From the NCBI RefSeq assembly GCF_004362715.1, contig NZ_SNYC01000003.1, positions 249,601-313,600 of the forward strand: a DNA stretch of 64,000 nucleotides. Direction: 5' to 3'. Origin of the DNA: Pedobacter metabolipauper (lineage in GTDB: Bacteria; Bacteroidota; Bacteroidia; Sphingobacteriales; Sphingobacteriaceae). Positions 53,180 through 62,275 of the stretch are shown here, in pieces (the first letter of the stretch is position 1; every line of letters starts with the position of its first letter). A program made the translations under genes and the position numbers. The notes under the pieces were generated by a model. That model was not told where the DNA came from, ran no database searches, and was given only the letters and a program-made list of their open reading frames with translations.

Positions 53180-53893
53180 ATGAGTTTTTTAACAGCAGAG
53201 TGGAGAAAACTTGCGATCGTAAATTATGCGATCGACAAAGATATATTGATGCCATATTTACCAGTAGGAACAGTACTTGATCTATGGAATGGGACTTGTT
53301 ATGTCAGTTTAATCGGTTTTCTGTTTAAGGCAACAAAACTATTGGGTGTTTCAATTCCGTTCCATTCTAATTTTGAAGAGGTAAACCTGCGTTTCTATGT
53401 AAAGTATAAAGATGGTGAAAACTGGAAAAGAGGAGTAGTCTTTATCAAGGAAATTGTACCAAAATTTGCACTGTCCTTCGTTGCCAATACCATGTACCGT
53501 GAGAATTATGAAGCAATGCCTATGACACACAATTGGTCTGATGCAGGTGGAGCATTAACGGTGGAGTATGGGTGGAGATATAAAAAGAATTGGCAATCCT
53601 TTAGTGTAAGATCAGAAAATGTGCCAACAGAAATTGAAGCTGGGAGTGAGGCAGAATTTATTACAGAGCACTATTGGGGATATACAGCATATAATACACT
53701 TAAAACGTATGAGTATGAGGTAAAACATCCTAAATGGCAGCAGTATAAAGTAAATGGTTATCAGCTTTCTGTTGATTTTGGACTTACTTATGGAGATAAT
53801 TTCAAGTTCTTAAATCAGGAAACCCCGGTATCTGTCATGTTAGCAGAAGGCTCAGCAATTTCGGTTGAAAAGAAAAATGTAATTCATTGCTAA
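53180..53893 (+). CDS. YqjF/DUF2071-family protein
   Basis: This 237-residue cytoplasmic protein matches the YqjF family: early TAEWRKLAIVNYAIDKDIL, then PYLPVGTVLDLWNGTCYVSLIGFLF (about 24-48) and HYWGYTAYN (about 161-169) near the middle to late part. The family has a lipocalin/acetoacetate decarboxylase-like fold, and its ligand or reaction is unknown. It is a single gene, with a candidate small RNA downstream. Confidence 0.83.
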   Translation: MSFLTAEWRKLAIVNYAIDKDILMPYLPVGTVLDLWNGTCYVSLIGFLFKATKLLGVSIPFHSNFEEVNLRFYVKYKDGENWKRGVVFIKEIVPKFALSFVANTMYRENYEAMPMTHNWSDAGGALTVEYGWRYKKNWQSFSVRSENVPTEIEAGSEAEFITEHYWGYTAYNTLKTYEYEVKHPKWQQYKVNGYQLSVDFGLTYGDNFKFLNQETPVSVMLAEGSAISVEKKNVIHC

Positions 53894-54020
53894 CCTCATG
53901 CTGCATCTTTTCTTTGTCACAATAAAAATGTATAATGCTTTCAGTAATCGGATCCGGATCTTTCTAAAAAGTATGCAGCGAATAAAAGCTAAAAATATAG
54001 GTTCAAAATCCATAGCTTAT

Positions 54021-54153
54021 TTATTTTCGTTTATTTGTGTAAGAGCGCAACTGAGGAAATATTGAGTTGGGAGATGTGAGAAATACACATAGTGAGTTTT
54101 GGGAAAAATGTGGAGGAATGTAACCCGGGAACTAAAGTTTCCGGGTTTTTTTT
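54021..54153 (+). ncRNA. Candidate small RNA 1
   Basis: This region of the 480-bp gap ends in a strong intrinsic terminator: AACCCGG (54122-54128) with CCGGGTT (54141-54147), then eight T. Upstream is purine-rich unstructured sequence with no reading frame. A closely similar layout occurs at 60214-60352. The 5' end is set only by the shared TATTTTC block near 54022 and is uncertain. The rest of the gap (54154-54372) shows nothing clear. Confidence 0.4.
54122..54153 (+). terminator. Intrinsic terminator
   Basis: Stem AACCCGG/CCGGGTT, extended by GAACT/AGTTT, followed by eight T. It is 230 bp past the YqjF-like gene, and no gene ends directly before it. Confidence 0.85.
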
Positions 54154-54372
54154 ATATTTACAGAGCAGGTATCGCTAACTACTAAATCAGATTCACATAC
54201 TTTAAACATCCAAAGTCCTTTAAGAAACTTGCAATCCTTTGTATCAAATGGCACTATTGCGTCTTATTTTTGCCATAAATTTATTTTGTCTTGTTTTTTC
54301 ATGTTTCCTCTGGCCATATTTGCCAAATTCGGGATGAGTGTTTCGTCTAACCAGTAAAGAACAAAAACTAGA

Positions 54373-57300
54373 ATGATCAAAAGTTTAAGCAAAATACTTT
54401 TCTCTACCCGTACAATGGGTACCCTGTTATTAATCTATGCACTTTCAATGGCAGTGGCAACATTTGTAGAGAATGATTATGGAACAACAGTAGCCAAAGC
54501 ATTAATTTATAACTGCTGGTGGTTTGAGTGTGTAATGCTGCTCCTGGTTTTAAACTTTATTGGAAACATCAAAAGATATCAGCTTATCAAGCTAAAAAAG
54601 CTTCCATTACTGGTATTTCACCTTGCCTTTATCATCATATTTATTGGTGGATATATTACAAGATATATAAGCTATGAAGGCTCTATGCATATCCGTGAAG
54701 GAGAATTTAGCAATGAGGTCATTTCAGATGCTACATTTTTCAAAGTACAGATTGGTAAAGACGATCGGGCACTGGCTTATGATGATGTACCGGCATTATT
54801 AATTTCTAACCGCGTTCCAGCTTACTTAAAGCCATTTAAAAAAACCTTTGTATCCGAATATGACTATAACGGAACACGCGTTAAAATGAAGGTTGTCGAT
54901 TTTTATGCCAGGGCACAAGATTCATTGGTGCGTGAACCATCCGGCAAACCGACCCTACACCTCGTAGTGTTGGAAAATGGGAAAAGGGTCAATAAATTCA
55001 TCCAGTCTGGAAGTGTGCAGCTCATTCAGAATATGCTGTTTACTTACAATAAACAAACTACAGGAGCAATCAATATTGACGACTCAAATGGGTCACTTCA
55101 AATGGTTTCACCCTACCAGGGAGATTACATGGTAATGGCAACACAGCAAAAAATACCTGTGGCAGAAAATATTGCACAGCCTTTTAACTTAAGAAGCCTG
55201 TATACCATTGCCGGCCTGGCCTTTGTGGTTCCGGAGATGCCGCTAACTGGCCGGATCATTTATTTTGAAGGAAATAAGAACACACATGAACATGATCCGG
55301 ATCTGGTTAAAGTAGAAATTACCACATCAGGTGTTACAGACACGGTTTCATTTTACGGTGGAAAGGGAATGACCAACTTTCAGCACCAGAGTGAAATCGG
55401 AGGATTAAGAATATCTCTTGCATATGGATCAAAAATATATAAGACCCCATTTGATCTTAAGCTGGTCGACTTTAAAATGGAGAAATATCCAGGCAGTACG
55501 AGTCCGGCAGCTTATTCATCTGATGTGATGATCATGGATGCCGGAACAGAAACACCCTATAAAATATTTATGAACCATGTACTGGACCGCTCAGGTTACA
55601 GGTTTTTTCAAGCCAGTTTTGATGAAGATGAAAAAGGGACGGTGCTCTCTGTTAATCACGACAGTTGGGGAACAAATGTTACCTATGTGGGTTATACCTT
55701 TCTGTTTCTTGGTATGTTTGTTACACTATTCTGGAAAGGAACACACTTTTCCAAATTAAATGAACAGCTTAAAGCCCTGTCCAAATCAAAAACACTAATC
55801 CTTCTATTTTTGCTGTTTCCTGTCAGTGCCGCATTCAGTCAGAAGATCGATATGCACGGAAAAGAAGGTGCGGAACATACCCACCAGCATGAACCTGCAG
55901 AAGATCATGCACATGATCATGGGGCGCCCGAAGTAAATATGGCAGAACTTCAGCAATTCCTAATGGCTAAAAACGTAGATGCAGCAGGGTTTGCTGCTTC
56001 TATTCAGATCAATATTGATCATGCCGACCGTTTCGGACATTTATTAGTTCAAAATATAGACGGACGGATTGAGCCTGTTAATACCATGGCACTTGAGATC
56101 TTAAGGAAATTGCATCGTAAAGACAAGTTCTATTCACTCAATGCAAACCAGTTTTTCCTGTCTATATCTACACAGCCATTTAATTGGTTCAATGTTCCGC
56201 TGATTAAGGTTGGAGCCAAAGGCGGACCAGGATTGCTTAAGGCAGTAAAGGGAAATGAAGCAGGGTATACATCCATGATCAACTTGTTGAAACTGGATAC
56301 AGATGGTTCATTGGTATTCGTATTAAAGGAGGACTACTTAAAAGCATTTTCTAAGAAACCAGCAGAGCAGGATAGCTACGATAAAGATGTGATCGATCTT
56401 AATGATAGGCTGCAAGCAATGCAGCAGCTGGTAGATGGGCAGTATTTACGTATTCTTCCCGTAGCCGGTGATGTTAACAATACGTGGATTGCAATGCCTT
56501 CACTTCCTGCAGACAGCAACCTGACCATGCCCAATCCGGTAGCACGATACTTTAAAAGTATTCAGGGTGCACAACAATCTGGGAACTGGACAGCTGCAGA
56601 TCAGGAACTAAACAGTATAAAAGACCTGCAAATAAAATACAGTAAAGATGTAATCCCATCTGATGCGAAGATCAGCTGGGAAATCAGCTACAATTCATGG
56701 AACATATTCTTGAATTTAATGATCACTTATGCCCTTTTAGGTGCTGTGATCCTTGCACTGGCATTTTTTAAATTATTTAAGAACTCGAAGTTATTAGACC
56801 GGCTGGTTACTTCATTGCTGGTGCTGATCAGCATTGCTGCAGCGCTTCAGGCCATAGGACTGGGTGTAAGGTGGTACATTTCCGGACATGAGCCATGGAG
56901 TAATGGCTATGAGGCCGTATTGTTCATTAGCTGGATCGGTGTATTGTCTGGTTTACTGATGTACAGGAACAGCAATGCCTTTATACCAGCAGCCGGATGT
57001 TTAATTGCGGTCATCCTGATGGGCTTTGCACATGGAGGTTCACAAATGAACCCTCAAATAACACCATTGGTGCCTGTGTTAAAATCTTACTGGCTAATGA
57101 TCCATGTGGCTATCATCACCTCAAGCTATGGTTTTTTTGGCTTAAGCGCGTTAATTGGAATGGTGGTATTGGTGCTTTATTGTATTGATGGAAACAAGAT
57201 TCATGCTAAGGTAAAGGCATCCATAACTGAGCTGACCATTGTAAATGAAATGTCTTTAACGGTTGGCTTGTTTTTGCTAACCATAGGTACATTTTTAGGA

Positions 57301-57630
57301 GGTATCTGGGCCAATGAAAGCTGGGGGCGTTATTGGAGCTGGGATCCAAAAGAAACCTGGGCATTTATTTCAGTGATCATCTATGCATTTGTGATGCACG
57401 TTCGTTTAATTCCAAATTTAAAAAGCAAGTACCTGTTTAACCTGTTGTCGTTGTTAAGCTTTTCAACCATAATCATGACTTATTTTGGTGTAAACTATTA
57501 CCTCACCGGATTGCATTCTTATGCACAGGGTGATCCGGTGCCTGTTCCATCCTGGGTATATGTAACGGTTGCTGTTATCTTTGTGCTGGCAGTTGTTTCT
57601 TACAGACGTTACAAGCTTAGAAATAAATAA
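54373..57630 (+). CDS. ResB-CcsA fusion for cytochrome c maturation (system II)
   Basis: This 1085-residue inner-membrane protein exports haem and attaches it to apocytochrome c. The ResB half has membrane helices (about 10-30, 48-65, 72-95), a large periplasmic domain (about 100-435) and a helix near 440-460. A His-rich stretch (about 494-520, HQHEPAEDHAHDHG) follows. The CcsA half (about 775-1085) has eight or so helices and the haem-handling WWD motif (WGRYWSWDPKETW, about 984-995). Full length and a fused state are common in Bacteroidota. It is single, with its own terminator. Confidence 0.93.
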   Translation: MIKSLSKILFSTRTMGTLLLIYALSMAVATFVENDYGTTVAKALIYNCWWFECVMLLLVLNFIGNIKRYQLIKLKKLPLLVFHLAFIIIFIGGYITRYISYEGSMHIREGEFSNEVISDATFFKVQIGKDDRALAYDDVPALLISNRVPAYLKPFKKTFVSEYDYNGTRVKMKVVDFYARAQDSLVREPSGKPTLHLVVLENGKRVNKFIQSGSVQLIQNMLFTYNKQTTGAINIDDSNGSLQMVSPYQGDYMVMATQQKIPVAENIAQPFNLRSLYTIAGLAFVVPEMPLTGRIIYFEGNKNTHEHDPDLVKVEITTSGVTDTVSFYGGKGMTNFQHQSEIGGLRISLAYGSKIYKTPFDLKLVDFKMEKYPGSTSPAAYSSDVMIMDAGTETPYKIFMNHVLDRSGYRFFQASFDEDEKGTVLSVNHDSWGTNVTYVGYTFLFLGMFVTLFWKGTHFSKLNEQLKALSKSKTLILLFLLFPVSAAFSQKIDMHGKEGAEHTHQHEPAEDHAHDHGAPEVNMAELQQFLMAKNVDAAGFAASIQINIDHADRFGHLLVQNIDGRIEPVNTMALEILRKLHRKDKFYSLNANQFFLSISTQPFNWFNVPLIKVGAKGGPGLLKAVKGNEAGYTSMINLLKLDTDGSLVFVLKEDYLKAFSKKPAEQDSYDKDVIDLNDRLQAMQQLVDGQYLRILPVAGDVNNTWIAMPSLPADSNLTMPNPVARYFKSIQGAQQSGNWTAADQELNSIKDLQIKYSKDVIPSDAKISWEISYNSWNIFLNLMITYALLGAVILALAFFKLFKNSKLLDRLVTSLLVLISIAAALQAIGLGVRWYISGHEPWSNGYEAVLFISWIGVLSGLLMYRNSNAFIPAAGCLIAVILMGFAHGGSQMNPQITPLVPVLKSYWLMIHVAIITSSYGFFGLSALIGMVVLVLYCIDGNKIHAKVKASITELTIVNEMSLTVGLFLLTIGTFLGGIWANESWGRYWSWDPKETWAFISVIIYAFVMHVRLIPNLKSKYLFNLLSLLSFSTIIMTYFGVNYYLTGLHSYAQGDPVPVPSWVYVTVAVIFVLAVVSYRRYKLRNK

Positions 57631-57638
57631 CCATATAA

Positions 57639-57672
57639 ATTAAAGAGCGGGAATCAGATCCCGCTCTTTAAT
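57639..57672. terminator. Bidirectional terminator
   Basis: ATTAAAGAGCGGGA (57639-57652) pairs perfectly with TCCCGCTCTTTAAT (57659-57672). It separates the convergent cytochrome c maturation gene and the SRPBCC gene. Confidence 0.9.
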
Positions 57673-57730
57673 TCTCAGATTTGATATAAGATTTGAGAAT
57701 ATTTATAGAATAAAAGAAGTGCTTTACAAC

Positions 57731-58465
57731 TTAAGCAGTTAAACCAGCATACAATTTAAAATCTTCTGCTTCTGCATACGCTTTAAAGTTTTGAATGTCT
57801 TCCCGGATCATTTTCTCAAACAATCCATTAAATAAAGAAGTAATTCCTCTTCCTACACTACCCGCAGGAGGGAAGTAGTCAATCTCAATATGAAGTTCTG
57901 TTCCGGTACCATTTAAGGTATCTCTAAATTCAACCTTTCCGGCATTATCAACCATAGAGCCTTCAACAGATTGCCAGCCAATATAAGAACCTTCATCTTC
58001 CCTGGTAATTTCAGCATTCCATTTCAGGTCAACCAGATTACCCGGTGTGTTTGCAACCCAATGCGATTCTGTATCACTGATTTCGGAAATGCTTTTTAAG
58101 TGGGTCATAAATTTAGGAAGGTTTGAAAGGTTTCTCCAGAATTCATAAACCTTTTCCCGTGGTGCATTAACGACAATATCTTCGGTAATATTAATCGCTT
58201 CAGGATCGGTTGTGTCTTTTCCGAGCTGCGTATAGATCGGACACACACCAGTTGCGCCGCGATAAATTAAAAGGCCACCTGCAGCAGCCCCTTGTAAACC
58301 TAGAAAAGGATGTTTAATCAGGTTCTTCAGACTTTTATATAACAGGTAAGATCCGGCAACAACAGATAAAGCACGCTCTCCCTGGTCAATATTTTCCTTT
58401 CCTGTTTTGTTAATGCTCAGCTCTTTTAAGCCGCCAATAATTTTTGTTGTCAATTCGTTGTTCAT
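57731..58465 (-). CDS. SRPBCC-family protein with N-terminal membrane hairpin
   Basis: This 244-residue protein has a YgaP/DUF2892-like membrane segment (about 28-72, with LSVVAGSYLLYKSL and GLQGAAAGGLLIYRGATGVCP). A START-like ligand-binding domain (about 92-230) starts at ITEDIVVNAPREKVYEFWRN, as in polyketide cyclase/dehydrase family proteins. It probably binds a lipid or hydrophobic molecule at the membrane. It is a single gene that diverges from the ECF sigma gene at 58708, with a 242-bp shared upstream region. This protein type is often stress-induced, but that is not shown here. Confidence 0.85.
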   Translation of the reverse strand: MNNELTTKIIGGLKELSINKTGKENIDQGERALSVVAGSYLLYKSLKNLIKHPFLGLQGAAAGGLLIYRGATGVCPIYTQLGKDTTDPEAINITEDIVVNAPREKVYEFWRNLSNLPKFMTHLKSISEISDTESHWVANTPGNLVDLKWNAEITREDEGSYIGWQSVEGSMVDNAGKVEFRDTLNGTGTELHIEIDYFPPAGSVGRGITSLFNGLFEKMIREDIQNFKAYAEAEDFKLYAGLTA

Positions 58466-58707
58466 GTTGTTGTTTTTCTAAAGAGCAAAGCTCCGGGTAA
58501 GGCAATAGATGTTTTTAGCAGTATATCCTAAATGGAAATGTTGCTGACTACTTAACAACGATTAGCCTTTCTGGTTTTTACGTATTGAAATTAGGGTATA
58601 TCACCAGTCATTTTGCGTTAAATACAAGCAGGTTCTGGTATGCATATTGCAATTGATTGATTACGAAAAACAATTGAACTATTTACCATAATATTGATCA
58701 TCTACCT

Positions 58708-59232
58708 ATGACTAACATTACATTAAACACGGAGATCTGCAGCCACAGATCATGTTTAGAAGCCTTTGCGCTTAAATTTACCAATGATGTTGAAAATGCC
58801 AATGATCTGGTACAGGATACCATCATTAAAGCAATCCGTTACCATTCTTTATACAAAGAGGGAACAAATTTAAAAGGGTGGTTGTATACCATAATGAAAA
58901 ATACGTTTATTAATGACTATCGTAAAAATGTACGTAGAAATACAGTGGTAGAAATTTCTGAAGATCTGTCTTCTTATCAGCTTCATAATAGTGCATCAAA
59001 CAACCTTGGTGAAAATAAATTCATGATGGACGATATTCAAAAAGCACTAAGTAAAGTGCAGCCTGAATATTCAATTCCATTTCTAAGATATTTTGAAGGA
59101 TATAAATACCATGAAATTGCTGAAGAAATGAACATTCCGTTAGGTACCGTAAAAACGCGGATCCATGTAGCAAGGCAGGTATTAAAAAGCCATTTAAAAA
59201 TGTACAGTAAAGATTTTAGAAAAACTGCATAA
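58708..59232 (+). CDS. ECF RNA polymerase sigma factor (RpoE-like)
   Basis: This 174-residue sigma factor has region 2 (NDVENANDLVQDTIIKAI, about 28-45; NLKGWLYTIMKNTFINDYR, about 54-72) and region 4 (FEGYKYHEIAEEMNIPLG, about 131-148). No anti-sigma gene is next to it, so it may be an orphan or act in the general stress response; its divergent neighbour could be a target. The start has no Shine-Dalgarno site. Confidence 0.9.
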   Translation: MTNITLNTEICSHRSCLEAFALKFTNDVENANDLVQDTIIKAIRYHSLYKEGTNLKGWLYTIMKNTFINDYRKNVRRNTVVEISEDLSSYQLHNSASNNLGENKFMMDDIQKALSKVQPEYSIPFLRYFEGYKYHEIAEEMNIPLGTVKTRIHVARQVLKSHLKMYSKDFRKTA

Positions 59233-59250
59233 AGAAAAGCGGGAGTTTTA

Positions 59251-59943
59251 TTATTTATTCAATACATAATCAAACGGAAGTGTCTGACTAAAATCTGTCG
59301 CATACCAACGATCCGGATGCCCCGCATATTTAACAAAATCATATACCGTGATCAGTGGCAGCTGTATATTACCAAGATTTTGATTTTTATCATTAAACGC
59401 AGACACCATTGCTGTAACACGTGTTACTTCTTCCATGTCTGGATTATCCTGCCTTAGAACTGCGTAGTAGCATTTGCCAATTCGAATATGCGCATGATGG
59501 GCTTTCAAAAGATTAACCAGCTCATCGCTATGGTGATCTTCTAATGCTTCCTGCGCCTGTTTGTCCGTAGGAAAATCTTTTGCAGGATCTAATTTTGTAA
59601 AATCTGTTCTCCTGAGCAATGCCATTTCCTCTTTTACGCCATCAGGAATATAATCACCCCTCTGAATACTCGCGGCCCACATGATGGTATCCAAAGGCAT
59701 TAAAGGTGGAGGTATTTCTACTATATTTTGAGCATCTGCAATAGCAGCCTGTTCAGCAGGTGTTAGTTCTGCATCGTGACGTGTTGTAAATACCGAAGTA
59801 GTCAGATACCATAAATCCCTTAGGTGCATTGGAATATGTTGAAATCCAAGCCAGTTTGCAAAAGCCAAAAGAAGAAGTAGAAATATGGAACAGCCAATGA
59901 TAGTTTTTTTGAATCGCTGAAAGAAAGAGCGCTTTTTTGTCAT
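59251..59943 (-). CDS. Membrane-anchored protein of unknown function
   Basis: I do not recognise a family (230 residues from the ATG at 59943, protein MTKKRSFFQR). An upstream start at 59973 would add 10 residues. It has one N-terminal transmembrane helix (about 15-35, IIGCSIFLLLLLAFANWLG) and then an extracytoplasmic domain without lipobox. There are several His-rich stretches (DHHSDE, KAHHAHIRIG) and a C-terminal part PLITVYDFVKYAGHPDRWYA. It converges on the ECF sigma gene, 18 bp apart. Confidence 0.75.
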   Translation of the reverse strand: MTKKRSFFQRFKKTIIGCSIFLLLLLAFANWLGFQHIPMHLRDLWYLTTSVFTTRHDAELTPAEQAAIADAQNIVEIPPPLMPLDTIMWAASIQRGDYIPDGVKEEMALLRRTDFTKLDPAKDFPTDKQAQEALEDHHSDELVNLLKAHHAHIRIGKCYYAVLRQDNPDMEEVTRVTAMVSAFNDKNQNLGNIQLPLITVYDFVKYAGHPDRWYATDFSQTLPFDYVLNK

Positions 59944-60213
59944 AAAGGAATATCTAAAATTACGTAGATGCAATTTTTATGCCTTAATCAAATTGTTGTT
60001 GGTTAAAATGGTTTTTATTACTGTCTTTTCTAGGATGTATGGAGAACATCTAATTCATATCTAAAAGAAAGAATTGGATATTCCAAAAGAACATCTGGGT
60101 GTAATACCATAATTGATTACTAATACATGATCCCCTGAAAAGGGTTTAAAATGGGTTAAGAAAACCCGGATGTCATTTAAAAGTAAACGATGGATGAAGC
60201 CACATCTGTTTAG

Positions 60214-60352
60214 TATTTTCTTTCGTTAATTAAACAGAAGCGAGGGAGAAGGGTTTGAATTTGTGAGGTTGAGTGAGGTAGATAACACAGATGGGACGGA
60301 TTGAGTGAGGAAGGATGAACCCAGGAGCTGTAAAGGATCCTGGGTTTTTTTT
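60214..60352 (+). ncRNA. Candidate small RNA 2
   Basis: It lies in the 400-bp gap between two minus-strand genes and reads on the plus strand. A TATTTTC block (60214) is followed by AGCGAGGGAG-type purine-rich sequence. It ends in a terminator with AACCCAGGA (60318-60326) and TCCTGGGTT (60338-60346) and a T run. Layout, length (about 139 against 133 nt) and tail sequence resemble candidate 1. No reading frame is supported. The rest of the gap holds nothing clear. Confidence 0.4.
60318..60352 (+). terminator. Intrinsic terminator
   Basis: A 9-bp perfect stem followed by eight T. Only the candidate small RNA precedes it on this strand. Confidence 0.85.
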
Positions 60353-60370
60353 ATTACTTAAAAATTGATC

Positions 60371-60583
60371 TTATGATTTTTTAGAAGTCGATAAAAGGAT
60401 CACTCCGCCAATCAAAAAGATTCCGCCGGCATAAGGCGGCCAGTTTACAGATTTCTCTTTGTCTGCTGAAATTTGTATCGGTCCGGCATCAACTATTTTT
60501 TCTTGTTTTGTATACGTAAATCCGGTCCAGATGAGCATTGCCGCTCCAATAACTATCAATATAATCCCCAATGGTCTTTTCAT
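60371..60583 (-). CDS. Small DUF3185-like membrane protein
   Basis: This 70-residue protein has two transmembrane helices (about 5-24, PLGIILIVIGAAMLIWTGF, and 50-66, YAGGIFLIGGVILLS) joined by a polar loop with ADKEKSVNWPP. The layout and the GIILIVIGAAMLIW start match DUF3185. Function is unknown. It diverges from the serine hydrolase gene. Confidence 0.75.
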   Translation of the reverse strand: MKRPLGIILIVIGAAMLIWTGFTYTKQEKIVDAGPIQISADKEKSVNWPPYAGGIFLIGGVILLSTSKKS

Positions 60584-60644
60584 AATTCCATAACAATTAA
60601 ATGGTAGTTTAGTTCATTATAATTAATGCAGAGTTTTAAAGCGG

Positions 60645-60696
60645 TACCGGGCATTTTGTTCGTTTGCGAACGTTACGTTCGGTTCCGGTATTTTTT
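60645..60696 (+). promoter_or_regulatory. Terminator-like structure with alternative hairpins
   Basis: TACCGG (60645-60650) pairs with CCGGTA (60685-60690), followed by a T run. Inside, CGAAC (60667-60671) can pair with GTTCG (60658-60662) or, as CGAACG, with CGTTCG (60676-60681), so the two hairpins exclude each other. It is 150 bp upstream of the serine hydrolase start and could attenuate it. Confidence 0.4.
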
Positions 60697-60846
60697 ACCC
60701 GGTCTTATGTTCAGCTAAATAAAGTGTTATTTTTATAAAATCAGTCTTTTTAGTCTGTTAAACTGCGATTTTAGACAAATAAAGTAAAAAAATATTTATG
60801 GCACAATTGGTGTTTAGCTGTTCCTGCATTTAAAGAAATAAGAAGA

Positions 60847-62268
60847 ATGAAAAAAATATACCAGATTCTGTACGTGATATTTATGCTTACAGGATGGTTT
60901 ATTTCTGCCCCGGCACAAGATAACCGTCAAATTGCTGATGAAATTACAGATTCCATCATATCCCGATATAACCGCAATGATTATAAAGGAATCTACCAGT
61001 TGGCCGATACCGCATTTTCCAATCACATTACCTTTGCACAACTGGACGGGTTTTTACGTACCAACCGTAACTCTGGAGATATTCTAAAAACCATATTCTT
61101 GTCAGAAACGAATGGTAAATTCAGCTACCTGCTTCAAGGTCAAAGCAGGGATATGAAAATGAGTTTGCAGGTAACTCCGGCTAAAAAATTTACTGGCTTT
61201 GGTTTGCTGAACGTAATACCGGAACTGCTGGACAAGCCAATACAAGTTAAAACCGATAATCCATTATTAACACCACTTCAGCGTTCTGTGGATAGTATAG
61301 CCAGGGCATACTTTCGCAATCCAAATGCCCGGAGCCTGAGTATAGGCTTAATTAAAAATGGACAACGTTATGTTTTTAATTATGGTGAGGTCAAAAAAGG
61401 AACAGGAGTACTTCCTTCATCCCAAACTACATACGAGATCGGGTCCATCACGAAAACCTTTACCGGAACGTTGCTTGCACAAGCTATAATTGAGAAGAAA
61501 GTCTCATTAAATGATGACATCCGTAAATACCTGCCAGGTAAATACCCTAATCTAAGCTTTAATGGTAAACCACTTACTTTACAAGATCTTGCTAATCATA
61601 CATCGGGCTTACCCGGACTTCCGGATGATATGGGTAATCAGGTGCCGTTTAACCCGCTCAATCCCGAACATAACTATTCTTCAGCACAGTTTGAAGCCGC
61701 ACTCCAGCGCGTAAAAATTGAAATCCTGCCTGGCTCTAAATACAATTACTCCAATTGGGGAGTTGCCTTATTGGGGAACATTCTGGAAGGTATATTTAAG
61801 CAATCTTATGCCAGCCTGATTAAAAAATACATCACCAAACCGTTCGGGATGAAAGATACCAGGTATAACCAAACGGCACTCCAAAGCGTGCAAACAGCTG
61901 TTCCTTATGGAGAAAATGGTCTGGAAGTGCCTTTTCAGGAAGAAGGGGTAATTGGGCCAGCCGGTGGTATCCATGCCAGTATGAACGATATGCTTAACTA
62001 TCTCGATCAGCAAATTAAAGAAACCTACCCGGCTGTTAAACTAAGTCATCAACCCACTGCCGGTAACGTTGGGCTCTGCTGGGGTATAAGAAATGTAAAT
62101 GGGTTACGTGATATTCAACACAATGGAAGCACCATAGGCTCTTTATCACACATCTCTGCCTTTCTTGAACTGGGCAGCGGATGTGTCATCCTAAGTAACC
62201 AAAAGTCTAACCTGAATCCGGTAATCAGCAGCATTCAGAAAATTGTAATGAGAAAGGACTTATTTTAA
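60847..62268 (+). CDS. Secreted serine hydrolase, beta-lactamase/penicillin-binding (class C) fold
   Basis: This 473-residue enzyme has a signal peptide (about 1-24, ending PAQ). An N-terminal NTF2-like DUF3887-type domain (about 28-125) precedes the beta-lactamase-related domain. The catalytic Ser200-x-x-Lys203 lies in GSITK, the Tyr301-Ser-Asn303 in NYSNWG and the third box in HNGSTIG. It probably hydrolyses a peptide or ester, or edits peptidoglycan, and is not necessarily a resistance enzyme. It converges on the next gene with stops 7 bp apart. Confidence 0.9.
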   Translation: MKKIYQILYVIFMLTGWFISAPAQDNRQIADEITDSIISRYNRNDYKGIYQLADTAFSNHITFAQLDGFLRTNRNSGDILKTIFLSETNGKFSYLLQGQSRDMKMSLQVTPAKKFTGFGLLNVIPELLDKPIQVKTDNPLLTPLQRSVDSIARAYFRNPNARSLSIGLIKNGQRYVFNYGEVKKGTGVLPSSQTTYEIGSITKTFTGTLLAQAIIEKKVSLNDDIRKYLPGKYPNLSFNGKPLTLQDLANHTSGLPGLPDDMGNQVPFNPLNPEHNYSSAQFEAALQRVKIEILPGSKYNYSNWGVALLGNILEGIFKQSYASLIKKYITKPFGMKDTRYNQTALQSVQTAVPYGENGLEVPFQEEGVIGPAGGIHASMNDMLNYLDQQIKETYPAVKLSHQPTAGNVGLCWGIRNVNGLRDIQHNGSTIGSLSHISAFLELGSGCVILSNQKSNLNPVISSIQKIVMRKDLF

Positions 62269-62275
62269 CAATCAA

